Shown here: positions 8,763 through 17,823 of the stretch, piece after piece
How positions within the stretch are numbered: the first letter of the stretch is position 1
Layout of the letters: each line of letters starts with the position of its first letter
Source of the DNA: RPQJ01 sp963732415
GTDB taxonomy: Bacteria > Pseudomonadota > Gammaproteobacteria > Steroidobacterales > Steroidobacteraceae
NCBI GenBank assembly: GCA_963732415.1
Contig: CAVSZK010000008.1
Location: 1 to 64,000 of the forward strand
Direction: 5' to 3'
DNA: 64,000 bases
The notes under the pieces: generated by a model
Database searches by the model: none
What the model saw: the letters and a program-made list of their open reading frames with translations, nothing else
What the model was told of the DNA's origin: nothing
Made by a program: the position numbers and the translations under genes

Positions 8763-10028
8763 TCAGGTCCAGCCAAGCCCCTGCACGGCCAGCCCGGCGG
8801 TCGCGGCAATGACGAGGATCCAGGGCAGCGCGAGGCCGGTCCGCAACAGCAACCAGGTCACCGCGGCAATGCCCAGCGGTGGCAGGGCGATAGCCGCGCC
8901 GAATCCCCCCGGGAACAGCACCACGCTGCCAAGCATCACCGCCAGCGTCGCAATCACGCCGATGACCGCCGCCGTGATCGCCGACAGCGCGCTGGCGATC
9001 CGCGGGTTTCCGGTGAGCCGCTCGACGTGCGGGGCACCGAGAAAGATCAGCACGAATGACGGCAGGAACGTCGCCCAGGATGCGAGCAATGCTGCGAGCA
9101 TCGCGCCTGCCGCAGGGGACAGCGGCGCGGGTTGGTTCCAGCCGGCCATGAAGCCCATGAACTGCAGCACGATCACCAGCGGCCCGGGCGTGGTCTCCGC
9201 CAGCGCGAGGCCGTCGATCGCCTGCTGAGCGCTGACCCAGCCCAGTTCCTGCACGAAGTGCTGCGTCACGTAGCCGAGCACCGCGTACGCTCCCCCGAAC
9301 GTCACAAGGGCGGCCTGCGTGAAGAACAGGTACAGCCGTGTCCAGAGTGATCCGTAGCCGAGGGCGATCGTCACCCCGATCAGCGGCAGCAGCCAGAGCG
9401 CGAGCCCAACGATGGCAATTCGGGCCGGGGTCACGTTGCCTGCGAGCGGGTCCGGTCGGCGCGCCGTCGACCGTCCAGCACTCCAGGCTGAGGCGAGACC
9501 GGCCAGGCCGGCGGCCAGCACGATCAGCGGGAACGGGACTCGCATCCACTGCAGCGCAATGAATGAGCCGATCGCCAGCGCGATGTGAAGCGGATTGCGG
9601 AGTGCGCGCGCGCCGATGACGGTAATCGCACGCAATACCAGCGCGAGCACGGCGGACTTCAGCCCGATCAGGATCCCGGTCGCAATCGGCAGGTTGCCGA
9701 AACGCGCGTAGGCAAGGGACAGTCCGAGCAGCAGAACGACGGCGGGAACGATGAAGCCTAGCCCCGCCACCAGCCCTCCGCGGACACCGTGCAGCTTCCA
9801 TCCCAGGTAGATGGCCAGTTGCAGTGCCTCGGGCCCGGGCAGCAGCATGCAGAAGCTCAGCGCACTGGCAAATTGTCGTTCGCCCAGCCACGCGCGCCGC
9901 TCGACGATCTCGCGGTGCATCACCGCGATCTGGCCGGCCGGGCCGCCGAAGGAAATGAATCCGAGACGCGTCCAGAACCGCGCTGCGTCGACGAAGGTGG
10001 GTCTTGTGCCGGGTGCGCTGCCGGTCAC
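8763..10028 (-). CDS. chrA: Chromate transporter, long-chain ChrA type
   Basis: A 421-residue inner-membrane protein of the CHR superfamily with two homologous CHR halves, the length of bidomain chromate exporters. The N-terminal half has the signature GFISFGGPAGQIAVMHREIV and LPGPEALQLAIYLGW; the second half repeats it as ALVTFGGAYAVLGYV and ETTPGPLVIVLQFMGF. The GTG start overlaps the stop of the upstream dsbA-like gene by 4 bases (GTGA), so the two genes are translationally coupled. Chromate efflux is the family role; many chromosomal members have no tested substrate. Confidence 0.9.
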   Translation of the reverse strand: MTGSAPGTRPTFVDAARFWTRLGFISFGGPAGQIAVMHREIVERRAWLGERQFASALSFCMLLPGPEALQLAIYLGWKLHGVRGGLVAGLGFIVPAVVLLLGLSLAYARFGNLPIATGILIGLKSAVLALVLRAITVIGARALRNPLHIALAIGSFIALQWMRVPFPLIVLAAGLAGLASAWSAGRSTARRPDPLAGNVTPARIAIVGLALWLLPLIGVTIALGYGSLWTRLYLFFTQAALVTFGGAYAVLGYVTQHFVQELGWVSAQQAIDGLALAETTPGPLVIVLQFMGFMAGWNQPAPLSPAAGAMLAALLASWATFLPSFVLIFLGAPHVERLTGNPRIASALSAITAAVIGVIATLAVMLGSVVLFPGGFGAAIALPPLGIAAVTWLLLRTGLALPWILVIAATAGLAVQGLGWT

Positions 10029-10723
10029 TTTCGAGTTGCGAGCAATTTTTCGATGACCGCCGAAATTTCCTCGAATGACTTCGCACCTGAAATCGTCTCG
10101 CCCTGGAGTTCGCCGTCCACGACCCGCCCGATCATGAACGACGGCGTCGAGGTGATGCCGTCGCTCCGCGCCAACGCCAGGTCTTCGCGCACGTAAGAGT
10201 CCTGGCGAATGTCGCGTCGGCAGGATTTGAACTTCGCCATGTCGAGGCCCAGCTTCTTTGCCAGGGCGTCGAAGGGTTCAGCGGCAAGCTGCGCCTGGTC
10301 GGCAAACACCGCGTCGCGGTACTCCCAGAACTTCCCCTGTTCGCCGGCGCAGCGCGCGGCCACTGCCGCCGGAAAGGCCTGGGGGTGCATGGGCAGCGGA
10401 AAGCTGATTGCCGCGTAGTTCAACTTGCCCGTGTCTATGTACGCGCGCTTGATCAACGGAAAGGTCTGCAGCGCGTAGATTGCGCAGTACGGGCATTGCA
10501 TGTCGCTGAATTCAACCATTGCGACCGGCGCGTCCTGGCGGCCGAGTACGTTAAACGGCGCTTCCATGCCTGTCTGGACCGCCGCGTCCGGTGCCGCTTG
10601 CGTGGCAGGTGCCGCGGCGGCAGTGCCCGCGCCCGCGGCCACGCCGGCGACGAGGGACAGCGCGGTGTGCGCGATCAAGGCGATGAACGAGGCAGGTCTG
10701 AACACGCGTCCGGGGTGCTTCAT
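10025..10723 (-). CDS. DsbA-family thiol:disulfide oxidoreductase, exported
   Basis: A 232-residue thioredoxin-fold protein with an N-terminal signal segment (about residues 1-38) followed by a DsbA/DsbG-like domain. The redox motif is Cys77-Pro-Tyr-Cys80 in EFSDMQCPYCAIYAL, and a cis-Pro loop is seen in SDGITSTPSFMIG. It would act on disulfides in the periplasm. ATG at 10723 is chosen because it begins the signal sequence, although the frame stays open to 10843. Its stop overlaps the chrA start, giving a two-gene operon. The link between a disulfide oxidoreductase and ChrA is unexplained. Confidence 0.85.
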   Translation of the reverse strand: MKHPGRVFRPASFIALIAHTALSLVAGVAAGAGTAAAAPATQAAPDAAVQTGMEAPFNVLGRQDAPVAMVEFSDMQCPYCAIYALQTFPLIKRAYIDTGKLNYAAISFPLPMHPQAFPAAVAARCAGEQGKFWEYRDAVFADQAQLAAEPFDALAKKLGLDMAKFKSCRRDIRQDSYVREDLALARSDGITSTPSFMIGRVVDGELQGETISGAKSFEEISAVIEKLLATRK

Positions 10724-10905
10724 GGCTGGTCCATTGGTCGATTTGCCCGGCAGCCTGAAGCAGCAACGCCCGCGTGACAAGCGGCAGTCGGGCATGGTGC
10801 GCAGGCGTGGCATGCCGGCACGGGCCACCGGCCTGGCGTACAAGACTGCCGCAAGTCGCTAACATGTCGGCCGACGGGCCCGGTCGGCCCCTGGCGTGAA
10901 CCAAC

Positions 10906-11325
10906 ATGAAATACCTGCACACCATGGTCCGTGTGACCGACATTGCCGAGTCGCTGAAGTTCTATTGCGACGCGCTGGGGCTGCGCGAGGTGCGCCGCCA
11001 CGAGAATACCCAGGGCCGCTTCACGCTGGTGTTCCTCGCGGCGCCGGGTGACGAGTCCGCGCAGGTCGAACTCACCTGGAACTGGGACCCCGAGCCTTAC
11101 GGTACCGGCCGGGCGTTCGGGCATCTTGCCTATGAGGTGGACGACATCTACGCGGCCTGCCGGCGGCTTGCGGAGCACGGCGTGACGATCAACAGGCCTC
11201 CACGTGACGGTCGCATGGCGTTCGTGCGCTCGCCGGATGGCATCTCGATCGAGTTGCTGCAGAAAGGCGCGGCGTTGGTCCCGGCAGAGCCCTGGACCAG
11301 CATGGCCAACATCGGCAGCTGGTAA
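10906..11325 (+). CDS. gloA: Lactoylglutathione lyase (glyoxalase I)
   Basis: A 139-residue VOC-fold protein that isomerises the hemithioacetal of methylglyoxal and glutathione to S-lactoylglutathione. The four expected metal ligands are visible: His5 in MKYLHTMVRV, a Glu in AQVELTWNWD, a His in FGHLAYEVDD and a Glu in GISIELLQKG. Length and spacing match the short bacterial (nickel-type) enzymes. It is divergent from the dsbA/chrA pair across 182 bases and convergent with murB. Confidence 0.93.
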   Translation: MKYLHTMVRVTDIAESLKFYCDALGLREVRRHENTQGRFTLVFLAAPGDESAQVELTWNWDPEPYGTGRAFGHLAYEVDDIYAACRRLAEHGVTINRPPRDGRMAFVRSPDGISIELLQKGAALVPAEPWTSMANIGSW

Positions 11326-11371
11326 GCGAGAGTTCCGGTAGCAGGTCTGCCGGATACAGGCGGGTCGTCGG

Positions 11372-11388
11372 AAGGGCGTCAGCCCTTT
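11372..11388. terminator. Possible bidirectional terminator between gloA and murB
   Basis: A perfect inverted repeat AAGGGC-GTCA-GCCCTT followed by a short T/A tail, placed between the convergent gloA and murB genes and touching the murB stop codon. The stem is only 6 base pairs, so termination efficiency is uncertain. Confidence 0.4.
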
Positions 11389-12427
11389 ATCGGAATGACG
11401 CGCCGACGATGCGCGGCTCGGGCTCGAGCCTGACCCCGAAGCGCTGCTCCACCGAGTCCGCAACGCGGCGCGCGAGTGCGAGCAGTTCCGCGCCGCTCGC
11501 GCGGCCGTGATTCACCAGCACCAGCGCGTGCTGCGCCGAGACGCCGGAGTCGTCTTCGCGGATTCCCTTGAGGCCGCAGGCTTCGATCAGCCAGGCGGCG
11601 GAGAGCTTGCTGCTACCCTCCGACGACGCATGGACCGGCAGGCCGGGGTGTGATGCAACGAGTTCGTCTGCCAATCCGGCTGGTACGAGCGGGTTCTTGA
11701 AGAAGCTTCCCGCATTCGGCAGGAATTCTGGATCCGGCAGCTTGCGCCGCCGAAGGCGGCGTACCGCCTGCGCGACCTGTGCCGCAGTCGGTTGTGAGAG
11801 CCTGAGCGCCGCTAGTTCGTCGCGCAGCCCCGCGTAGCCCAGGTTTGGTTCGCGATTGCGCGGCAGTCGGAAATCAACGGCCGTGACGATCCAACGGTCC
11901 GGTTCCTGCTTGAAAATACTGTCGCGGTAACCGAAGCGGCATTCTGCGCACGGCAGCATCGCAAGGGTCGAGTCGCGGCGATCCCAGGCCTCCACGGTCG
12001 TGATGACTTCGCTGACTTCCGCGCCATATGCGCCGATATTCTGGATCGGTGCTGCGCCGACGAGCCCTGGGATCAGCGCCAGGTTTTCGAGTCCGGAGAG
12101 TTGCTGCGCCAGTGTCCAGTCCACCAGTGCGTCCCAGCCGAGACCCGCCTCGGCACGCACCAGCGCGGCGTCACCTTCGTCCCCGTTGATGCGCACGTCG
12201 CGCCATGCAGGCCGTAGCACCAGCCCTTCGAAGTCCGCTGCGAAAAGCACGTTACTGCCCAGGCCCAGCACCAGCACCGGTAGTCCGGTGAACTCCTGCC
12301 GCCCGAGCAAATCCGGAAGCGCAGCGGGGTCGCGGACCGTCGCGAGCCAGCGCGCTGTCGCCGCTACGCGCAGCGTGTTGAGCTCCCGAAGCGGCGCGTC
12401 GCTTTGCAGTGTGTAGGGGGCAGTCAT
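11387..12427 (-). CDS. murB: UDP-N-acetylenolpyruvoylglucosamine reductase
   Basis: A 346-residue FAD-dependent reductase that makes UDP-N-acetylmuramate for peptidoglycan. The FAD-binding region has LGLGSNVLFAADFEG and PGLVGAAPIQNIGAYGAEV, and the catalytic serine loop is in NAGSFFKNPLV. The presence of the Tyr-containing insertion and the length match the E. coli type I enzyme. ATG at 12427 is preferred over the upstream open frame to 12487 because it gives the standard N-terminus before the FAD domain. It is divergent from the glutamine-synthetase-like gene. Confidence 0.93.
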   Translation of the reverse strand: MTAPYTLQSDAPLRELNTLRVAATARWLATVRDPAALPDLLGRQEFTGLPVLVLGLGSNVLFAADFEGLVLRPAWRDVRINGDEGDAALVRAEAGLGWDALVDWTLAQQLSGLENLALIPGLVGAAPIQNIGAYGAEVSEVITTVEAWDRRDSTLAMLPCAECRFGYRDSIFKQEPDRWIVTAVDFRLPRNREPNLGYAGLRDELAALRLSQPTAAQVAQAVRRLRRRKLPDPEFLPNAGSFFKNPLVPAGLADELVASHPGLPVHASSEGSSKLSAAWLIEACGLKGIREDDSGVSAQHALVLVNHGRASGAELLALARRVADSVEQRFGVRLEPEPRIVGASFR

Positions 12428-12585
12428 GTTCGTCCGGCGCTGCGCCTGGGTGCGTATATCTTGCACCTCGCGCGAAGGATCGTGCACCTCGTATTCGTCG
12501 GACGGATAGGCGTCACACTCTGGGTCTTGTGCCTGCCCCTGTCCGCGCTTGCCACTGCCGAAGCAATTACCTCACTATCGCCGGC

Positions 12586-13974
12586 ATGAGCGACATGGTC
12601 CATGAGCGGCGCCCGGCGGACCTGCAGGATGAGGCGCGTGCGTTCCTGGAAGCCAATCCTGACGTCGAGGCGGTGCAACTGGTGATCACCGACGCGAATG
12701 GCGTCGGCCGCGGCAAGAATATTGCGCGCGAAGAACTCGGGTCCTTGTATTCCAGTGGACGCAACGTTGCAGGCTCGATCCTGGGTCTCGACATTACCGG
12801 CGAGGACGTCGAGGAGACGGGCCTCGTATGGGCGGTGGGTGACGCCGACCTGTGCTGCCGACCGGTGCCGGGCTCGTTGTGGCGTGCGCCCTGGCTTTCG
12901 CGGCCCACTGCGCAGGTGCTCGGCACGATGTACGAGCTCGACGGACGTCCCGCCGGCGCCGACCCTCGCCACGTGCTCGCACGCGCGGTCGAGCGGCTCG
13001 CCGGCGCCGGCCTCACGCCGGTAGTGGCCGTGGAATACGAGTTCTACCTGCTCGAGCGCGACGAGGATGGGCGCCTGCGTCCCGCAAGCGGTCTCGTCAC
13101 CGCGCGTCGCGGAAGCCACATCGATGCCTACGGGCTCGGGCGGCTCGATGACATGTCGCCGTTCTTTGACGAGTTGTATGCGGCGGCCGGCGCGCAGGGG
13201 CTTCCGGTGCGCACGCTGATGTCGGAGTACGCGCCGGGTCAGTTCGAGATCACCCTGGAGCACCGCGCCGACGCGTTGCGCGCGGTGGACGAAGCGGTGC
13301 TGTTCAAGCGCGCCGTCCGCGGCATCGCGCGCCGCCATGGGCTCATTGCCTGCTTCATGGCGAAGCCCTTCGCCGGCATGGCAGGCGCTGGAATGCACCT
13401 GCACGCGAGCCTCGTCGGCGAGGATGGGCGCAACGCTTTTGCGAGCGAGGATCCGGCAGGGACGCCGTTGCTGCGGCACGCCATCGGCGGCCTGCGCGAC
13501 ACGCTGGCCGACGGCATGGCGGTGTTCGCGCCGCACGCGAACTCTTACCGGCGCTTCCGCGCCATGAGCTACGCGCCGGTGGCGCCGACCTGGGGTGTCA
13601 ACAATCGTACTGTGAGCCTGCGGATCCCGGCCGGTCCGCCTGCGAGCCGGCACGTCGAGCATCGCGTGGCCGGTGCCGACGCGAACCCGTACCTGGTTGC
13701 GGCACTGGTGCTCGCCGCGATGCACAGGGGCATCGAGGGCCGCACCGACCCGGGCCCGCCGGTGACGGGTAACGGCTACGAGCAGGTGTCGGGCGGGGAG
13801 CTGCCGACGCAGTGGCATGGCGCGATCGAAAGAGCCGCGGGCTCGGAATTCCTGGCCTGGGCGTTCGGCGAGGAGTTCCTCAAGGTCTTTCTTGCGATCA
13901 AGAAGCACGAGTGCGATAAGTTCGGCGCGCTGGTGTCGGATCGGGACTACGAGTGGTATCTGGATTCCGCCTGA
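12586..13974 (+). CDS. Glutamine synthetase family ligase, PuuA-like (gamma-glutamylpolyamine synthetase type)
   Basis: A 462-residue ATP-dependent ligase of the glutamine synthetase superfamily. The N-terminal beta-grasp begins around FLEANPDVEAVQLVITDANG and the catalytic domain carries EYEFYLLE, AGAGMHLHASL and NRTVSLRIPAG. The lack of an adenylylation loop typical of GlnA and the length resemble gamma-glutamylputrescine synthetase PuuA, which acts in polyamine degradation, but no other puu gene is nearby, so the amine substrate is open. ATG at 12586 gives the normal N-terminus. Confidence 0.85.
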   Translation: MSDMVHERRPADLQDEARAFLEANPDVEAVQLVITDANGVGRGKNIAREELGSLYSSGRNVAGSILGLDITGEDVEETGLVWAVGDADLCCRPVPGSLWRAPWLSRPTAQVLGTMYELDGRPAGADPRHVLARAVERLAGAGLTPVVAVEYEFYLLERDEDGRLRPASGLVTARRGSHIDAYGLGRLDDMSPFFDELYAAAGAQGLPVRTLMSEYAPGQFEITLEHRADALRAVDEAVLFKRAVRGIARRHGLIACFMAKPFAGMAGAGMHLHASLVGEDGRNAFASEDPAGTPLLRHAIGGLRDTLADGMAVFAPHANSYRRFRAMSYAPVAPTWGVNNRTVSLRIPAGPPASRHVEHRVAGADANPYLVAALVLAAMHRGIEGRTDPGPPVTGNGYEQVSGGELPTQWHGAIERAAGSEFLAWAFGEEFLKVFLAIKKHECDKFGALVSDRDYEWYLDSA

Positions 13975-14184
13975 AGCGTGCGACATAAGCGGCCGCGCGT
14001 CGTTGCGCGCATTAAGTCAGGTCAGGAGGCTTGTTTGTGAGAGTTGAGTCAACGTGACCCCTCGCGGCGGCGCGGAGAATTCGCTTCGCACCGCAGCCAG
14101 ATCCGAGGGCCACCGTAAGTGACACGCACCAGCACCCGCACAGCAGCTCGCAGCTCCAGCCAACAGAGCAGGAAGTCCCAGCCC

Positions 14185-14991
14185 GTGACCGTTCACCTTC
14201 GCAAGATGTACGTCGACTGCCGCTACGGGCAGATGCACGTACGCACCGCGTTTCCTTCCAGCGGCGGCTTCGACGAACTGACGCCGTTGATATGCATTCA
14301 CCCGGGACCGTTGTCGGGACGCGTATTCCGTCCGCTGCTGGCGGACCTTGGCCGCGACCGCAGCGCGTATGCACCCGACCTGCCCGGTCACGGCGAGTCC
14401 GACGTGCCGGATTCGGCTCCGTCGATGTCCGAGTACGCAGCCTCGGTCGGCGACCTCATCGATACGCTGCGCCTGCGGCAGGTGGACCTGCTCGGCTGGC
14501 AGGGCGGAGCGCTGGCTGCCGCGGAACTCGCGCTTGCGCGGCCGCAGCAGGTTCGCCGTGTCGTGCTTGCCAGTGTGCCGGTCTTCGATGCGAAGGAGCG
14601 CGAGACATTCAATGCGCGCCCCTGGCCCGTGCGGGCACGCGAGGACGGCGGTCACCTGGCCGAGGAGTGGCAGCGAATCCGTCGTTCGCGCGGCCCGGAT
14701 GCTTCGCTCTCGAGGGTGACCGAGGACCTCGCCGGTGCACTGCGTGCCGGCGACTCGGCGGACTGGGGCCCGAAGGCGGCCGCGAACTATCCGGCCGGCG
14801 AACGCCTGCCGCTGCTCAGGCAACCGACCATGGTGCTGAGGCCGCGAGACGAGTTCTGGGACATGTGCGCGCGCGCGTGCACGCTGATTCACGAGAGCCG
14901 CCGGGTGGACCTGGCGGAACAGGATGGCGGCCTGTTCGATGCGGGTGCGGGCGAGGTGGCGCGGTACGCGAGGGATTTCCTCGATCGTTGA
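14185..14991 (+). CDS. Alpha/beta-hydrolase-fold protein lacking the usual catalytic residues
   Basis: A 268-residue alpha/beta hydrolase fold protein. The fold is shown by the HPGPLSGRVFRPLLADL oxyanion region, PDLPGHGESD and the nucleophile-elbow context VDLLGWQGGALAAAELA. In place of the usual Gly-x-Ser-x-Gly, the elbow reads Gly-Trp-Gln106-Gly-Gly, and near the C-terminus the expected catalytic His position reads DGGLFDAG. It may therefore be a non-hydrolytic member. GTG at 14185 is chosen for an AGGAAG ribosome site 9 bases upstream; GTG 14119 and ATG 14206 are alternatives. The 210 bases upstream hold only a small inverted repeat at 14043-14053. Confidence 0.75.
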   Translation: MTVHLRKMYVDCRYGQMHVRTAFPSSGGFDELTPLICIHPGPLSGRVFRPLLADLGRDRSAYAPDLPGHGESDVPDSAPSMSEYAASVGDLIDTLRLRQVDLLGWQGGALAAAELALARPQQVRRVVLASVPVFDAKERETFNARPWPVRAREDGGHLAEEWQRIRRSRGPDASLSRVTEDLAGALRAGDSADWGPKAAANYPAGERLPLLRQPTMVLRPRDEFWDMCARACTLIHESRRVDLAEQDGGLFDAGAGEVARYARDFLDR

Positions 14992-15012
14992 AGCTGCGGG
15001 ACGGAAGCCAGG

Positions 15013-15036
15013 CCGCGGCGCCATGCGGCGCCGCGG
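15013..15036. terminator. Strong hairpin between convergent genes
   Basis: A perfect 10-base-pair stem (CCGCGGCGCC / GGCGCCGCGG) with an ATGC loop, followed on the plus strand by GTTTC. It lies 21 bases after the hydrolase-fold gene and 3 bases from the stop of the convergent membrane protein gene, a fitting place for a bidirectional terminator, although no long T tract follows. Confidence 0.5.
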
Positions 15037-15039
15037 GTT

Positions 15040-15450
15040 TCAGGAATAGCGCTGCCAGGCCAGCGCGCAGGACAATCCGATCGCCGCGCATGTCACCAGC
15101 CATTCCACGGCGATCGCCAGCGCGGTCCCGCCGAATCCGCGCAGCCTGAGCGCCAGCGCACCGGTGAGCGGCAGCGCAACACCGGCCCACACGAGGCCAC
15201 CGAACAGCAGCCCGTCGGCATACCACGGCGCGTCCACGACGGAAATCAGCCCCCAGCCCAGCCAGTACAGGAAACCGAGGGCCGCGCCGGCTGCCGCGAA
15301 CAGCACCGCCGCCACGACCTGCCGGAAAAAGGTCTCGCCATCCGCGCCCTGGCCTTGGCCGCGGCTGACACTGGCGATCCACGGGCCCGACACCAGCCTG
15401 TTCCACACGAATCCGGCCAGTCCGCCGCTGATGCCGGCAAGCAGTGTCAT
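15040..15450 (-). CDS. Small membrane protein of unknown function
   Basis: A protein of about 136 residues with four hydrophobic segments: roughly residues 1-20, 40-63, 72-95 and 108-130. It starts MTLLAGISGGLAGFVWNRL. The frame is open to 15552 and an upstream start would add a second signal-like segment, so the true start is uncertain; ATG 15450 is used here. I recognise no family. It is divergent from ilvA and convergent with the hydrolase-fold gene. Confidence 0.6.
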   Translation of the reverse strand: MTLLAGISGGLAGFVWNRLVSGPWIASVSRGQGQGADGETFFRQVVAAVLFAAAGAALGFLYWLGWGLISVVDAPWYADGLLFGGLVWAGVALPLTGALALRLRGFGGTALAIAVEWLVTCAAIGLSCALAWQRYS

Positions 15451-15595
15451 CACGAGTTCGATGCGCAATTCCGCAATCCAGGGCCTGGGAAGCGCCGAAG
15501 TATGCGGCTCACCAGCGCAAACGAGAAGCAGCAGCAGGGCGGTCCGGCGCACACTTTCCTGCTAACGTAGCCGGCCAGGCCACCCGCACGATCCC

Positions 15596-17116
15596 ATGCA
15601 AGAGAGCTACATCGAACGCATCCTGAAGGCGCGCGTCTACGACGTCGCCATCGAGTCGCCGCTCGAGCCGGCGCCGCGGCTGTCGAAGCGCCTCGGCAAC
15701 CTTGTACTCTTCAAGCGCGAGGACCTGCAGCCGGTCTTCTCGTTCAAGTTGCGCGGTGCCTACAACAAGATCGCGCACCTTTCCGACGCCGTCGCGCTGC
15801 GCGGCGTGATCTGCGCGTCCGCTGGCAACCACGCGCAGGGCGTGGCGCTCGCCGCACGCAAGCGCGGAATCCCGGCGGTCATCGTGATGCCGGAGACCAC
15901 TCCGACCATCAAGGTGCAGGCGGTCCGCGATCTCGGCGGCGAGGTCGTCATGCACGGCGACGACTTCGACCACGCGTTCGAGCGCGCGGTCGAACTGGCG
16001 AGGGAACGGGGACTCACCTTCATTCACCCGTTCGATGATCCGGACGTGATCGCCGGGCAGGGCACGATCGGCATGGAGATCCTGCGCCAGCACTCCGGGC
16101 CGATCGACGCGATATTCGTGCCGATCGGGGGCGGCGGGCTGATCGCCGGGATTGCCGCTTACGTCAAGTCGTTGTATCCGAAGGTACGCATCGTCGGCGT
16201 CGAGCCCGAGGACGCGGCCAGCATGCATGATTCACTGCGGGCCGGGCTGCGCATCACGCTCGACCGGGTCGGTATCTTCGCCGACGGCGTCGCCGTGCGC
16301 CGCGTTGGCGAGGAAACCTTCCGGCTCGCGCAGAAGTACGTGGATGAGGTGATCCTCGTCAGCACCGACGAAATCTGCGCGGCCATCCAGGACATCTTCG
16401 AGGACAACCGCACCATCGCCGAGCCGGCGGGCGCGCTCGCGGTCGCGGGCATCAAGAAGTACGTCGCCCGGGAGCAATGCACCGGGCGCACGCTCGTCGC
16501 GCTTAACTGCGGTGCAAACATCAATTTCGACCGGCTGCGGCACGTGGCGGAGCGCGCCGACCTCGGTGCCCAGCGCGAGGTGCTGCTGGCGGTCGAACTG
16601 CCGGAGCGACCGGGCAGTTTCCTCGGTTTCTGCCAGCTGCTGGGGCGGCGCAGCGTCACCGAGTTCAACTACCGCTACGACGACGCGGCGACCGCGCGGA
16701 TCTTCGTCGGTCTCTCGCTGCACGGCGGAATCCGCGAGAAGGAAGCGCTGCTCGGCCTGGTGGCCGGCTCTGGCTACCGGGTGCTCGACATGAGCGAAAA
16801 CGAGATGGCGAAGCTGCACGTGCGCTACATGATCGGCGGCCACGCGCACGGCCTGGCGCACGAGCGATTGTTCCGTTTCGAGTTCCCGGAGCGGCCCGGC
16901 GCACTGCTCAGGTTCCTCGAAGCCGTCGGCGCGCGCTGGAACATCAGCCTGTTCCACTATCGCAACCACGGTTCGGACTACGGGCGCGTGCTCGCCGGCG
17001 TGCAGGTGGCGCCTGCCGATGCAGAGGAGTTCACGCTGCACCTGCGCGAACTCGGCTACCCGTATACTGAGGAAACAGGCAATCCGGCCTATCGCATGTT
17101 CCTGGGTCACGAATGA
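15596..17116 (+). CDS. ilvA: Threonine ammonia-lyase, biosynthetic
   Basis: A 506-residue PLP enzyme that converts threonine to 2-oxobutyrate, the first step of isoleucine synthesis. The PLP lysine is Lys51 in FSFKLRGAYNK, and the phosphate-binding glycine run is IGGGGLIAGIAAYVK. Two C-terminal ACT-like regulatory domains (about residues 330-410 and 425-500, the second beginning FRFEFPERPGALLRFLEAVG) give the full length of the isoleucine-inhibited biosynthetic type. Together with ilvB and ilvH 7-9 kb away it supplies the isoleucine branch. Its stop overlaps the next start by 4 bases (ATGA). Confidence 0.94.
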   Translation: MQESYIERILKARVYDVAIESPLEPAPRLSKRLGNLVLFKREDLQPVFSFKLRGAYNKIAHLSDAVALRGVICASAGNHAQGVALAARKRGIPAVIVMPETTPTIKVQAVRDLGGEVVMHGDDFDHAFERAVELARERGLTFIHPFDDPDVIAGQGTIGMEILRQHSGPIDAIFVPIGGGGLIAGIAAYVKSLYPKVRIVGVEPEDAASMHDSLRAGLRITLDRVGIFADGVAVRRVGEETFRLAQKYVDEVILVSTDEICAAIQDIFEDNRTIAEPAGALAVAGIKKYVAREQCTGRTLVALNCGANINFDRLRHVAERADLGAQREVLLAVELPERPGSFLGFCQLLGRRSVTEFNYRYDDAATARIFVGLSLHGGIREKEALLGLVAGSGYRVLDMSENEMAKLHVRYMIGGHAHGLAHERLFRFEFPERPGALLRFLEAVGARWNISLFHYRNHGSDYGRVLAGVQVAPADAEEFTLHLRELGYPYTEETGNPAYRMFLGHE

Positions 17117-17823
17117 TGGTCGCTCTCGGAAACTTCCTGTATCGGACCCGGCTGTACGTCTTTCCGCTCGCCTGCCTGCTGGTGTTCCTGCCGGGACCAC
17201 GAATCTGGCAGCAGGATCTGGTCGCGGCGGCGCTCGGCTTCGCGATCGCCCTCGCTGGCCAGCTGATCCGGGCCGGGACGATCGGTCTCGTCTACATCGT
17301 GCGCGGCGGCAAGAACCGGCGTGTGCACGCCGACGACCTCGTCACCGACGGGGTGTTCGGGCACTCGCGCAACCCGATGTACGTCGGCAACCTGCTGATC
17401 CTCTCGGGCATGGCGGTCACGTCCAACTGCTGGACCACGGTGCTGGTGGCGATTCCGCTCACCGCGTTCATCTATCGTGCGATCGTCGCCGCCGAGGAGA
17501 ACTACCTGCGCGGTCGTTTCGGCAAGGACTTCGATGACTACTGCAGCCGCGTCCCGCGCTTCGTGCCCAGGCTCAGCGGTCTCGGCGCGACGTTCTCGAG
17601 CATGACTTTTCACTGGCGGCGCGTGCTGGTCAAGGAATACGGCACGCCGACCGCCTGGATCCTCGTGTGGTGCGGCATCGTCGCCTGGAACATGACGCGG
17701 CACGGCCAGTTCGCGTCGTGCCCGGGCGCCACCCGCGTGCTGCAGGTGGTTGCGGTGCTCGCGGTGGCCGGTTGGGTGACGGCTCGCTACCTGAAGAAGT
17801 CGGGGCGCGTCGTCGCCGACTGA
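17113..17823 (+). CDS. Isoprenylcysteine carboxyl methyltransferase-like membrane protein
   Basis: A 236-residue polytopic membrane protein with the ICMT/PEMT methyltransferase motif: GHSRNPMYVGNLLILSG for S-adenosylmethionine binding and AAEENYLRGRFGKDFDDYC downstream. Hydrophobic segments lie near residues 12-30, 36-60, 90-125, 175-195 and 205-225. Bacterial members methylate small or lipid substrates that are mostly unknown. It is translationally coupled to ilvA (4-base overlap), although no pathway link is evident. A GC-rich inverted repeat at 17843-17869 after the stop might end the transcript. Confidence 0.82.
   Translation: MMVALGNFLYRTRLYVFPLACLLVFLPGPRIWQQDLVAAALGFAIALAGQLIRAGTIGLVYIVRGGKNRRVHADDLVTDGVFGHSRNPMYVGNLLILSGMAVTSNCWTTVLVAIPLTAFIYRAIVAAEENYLRGRFGKDFDDYCSRVPRFVPRLSGLGATFSSMTFHWRRVLVKEYGTPTAWILVWCGIVAWNMTRHGQFASCPGATRVLQVVAVLAVAGWVTARYLKKSGRVVAD

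Noticed and set aside
12424..13986. A 520-residue open frame antisense to the PuuA-like gene
   Set aside because: It covers the full sense gene, which has clear ligase motifs. High GC makes long antisense frames common. Its translation has no recognisable domain, signal or hydrophobic pattern.
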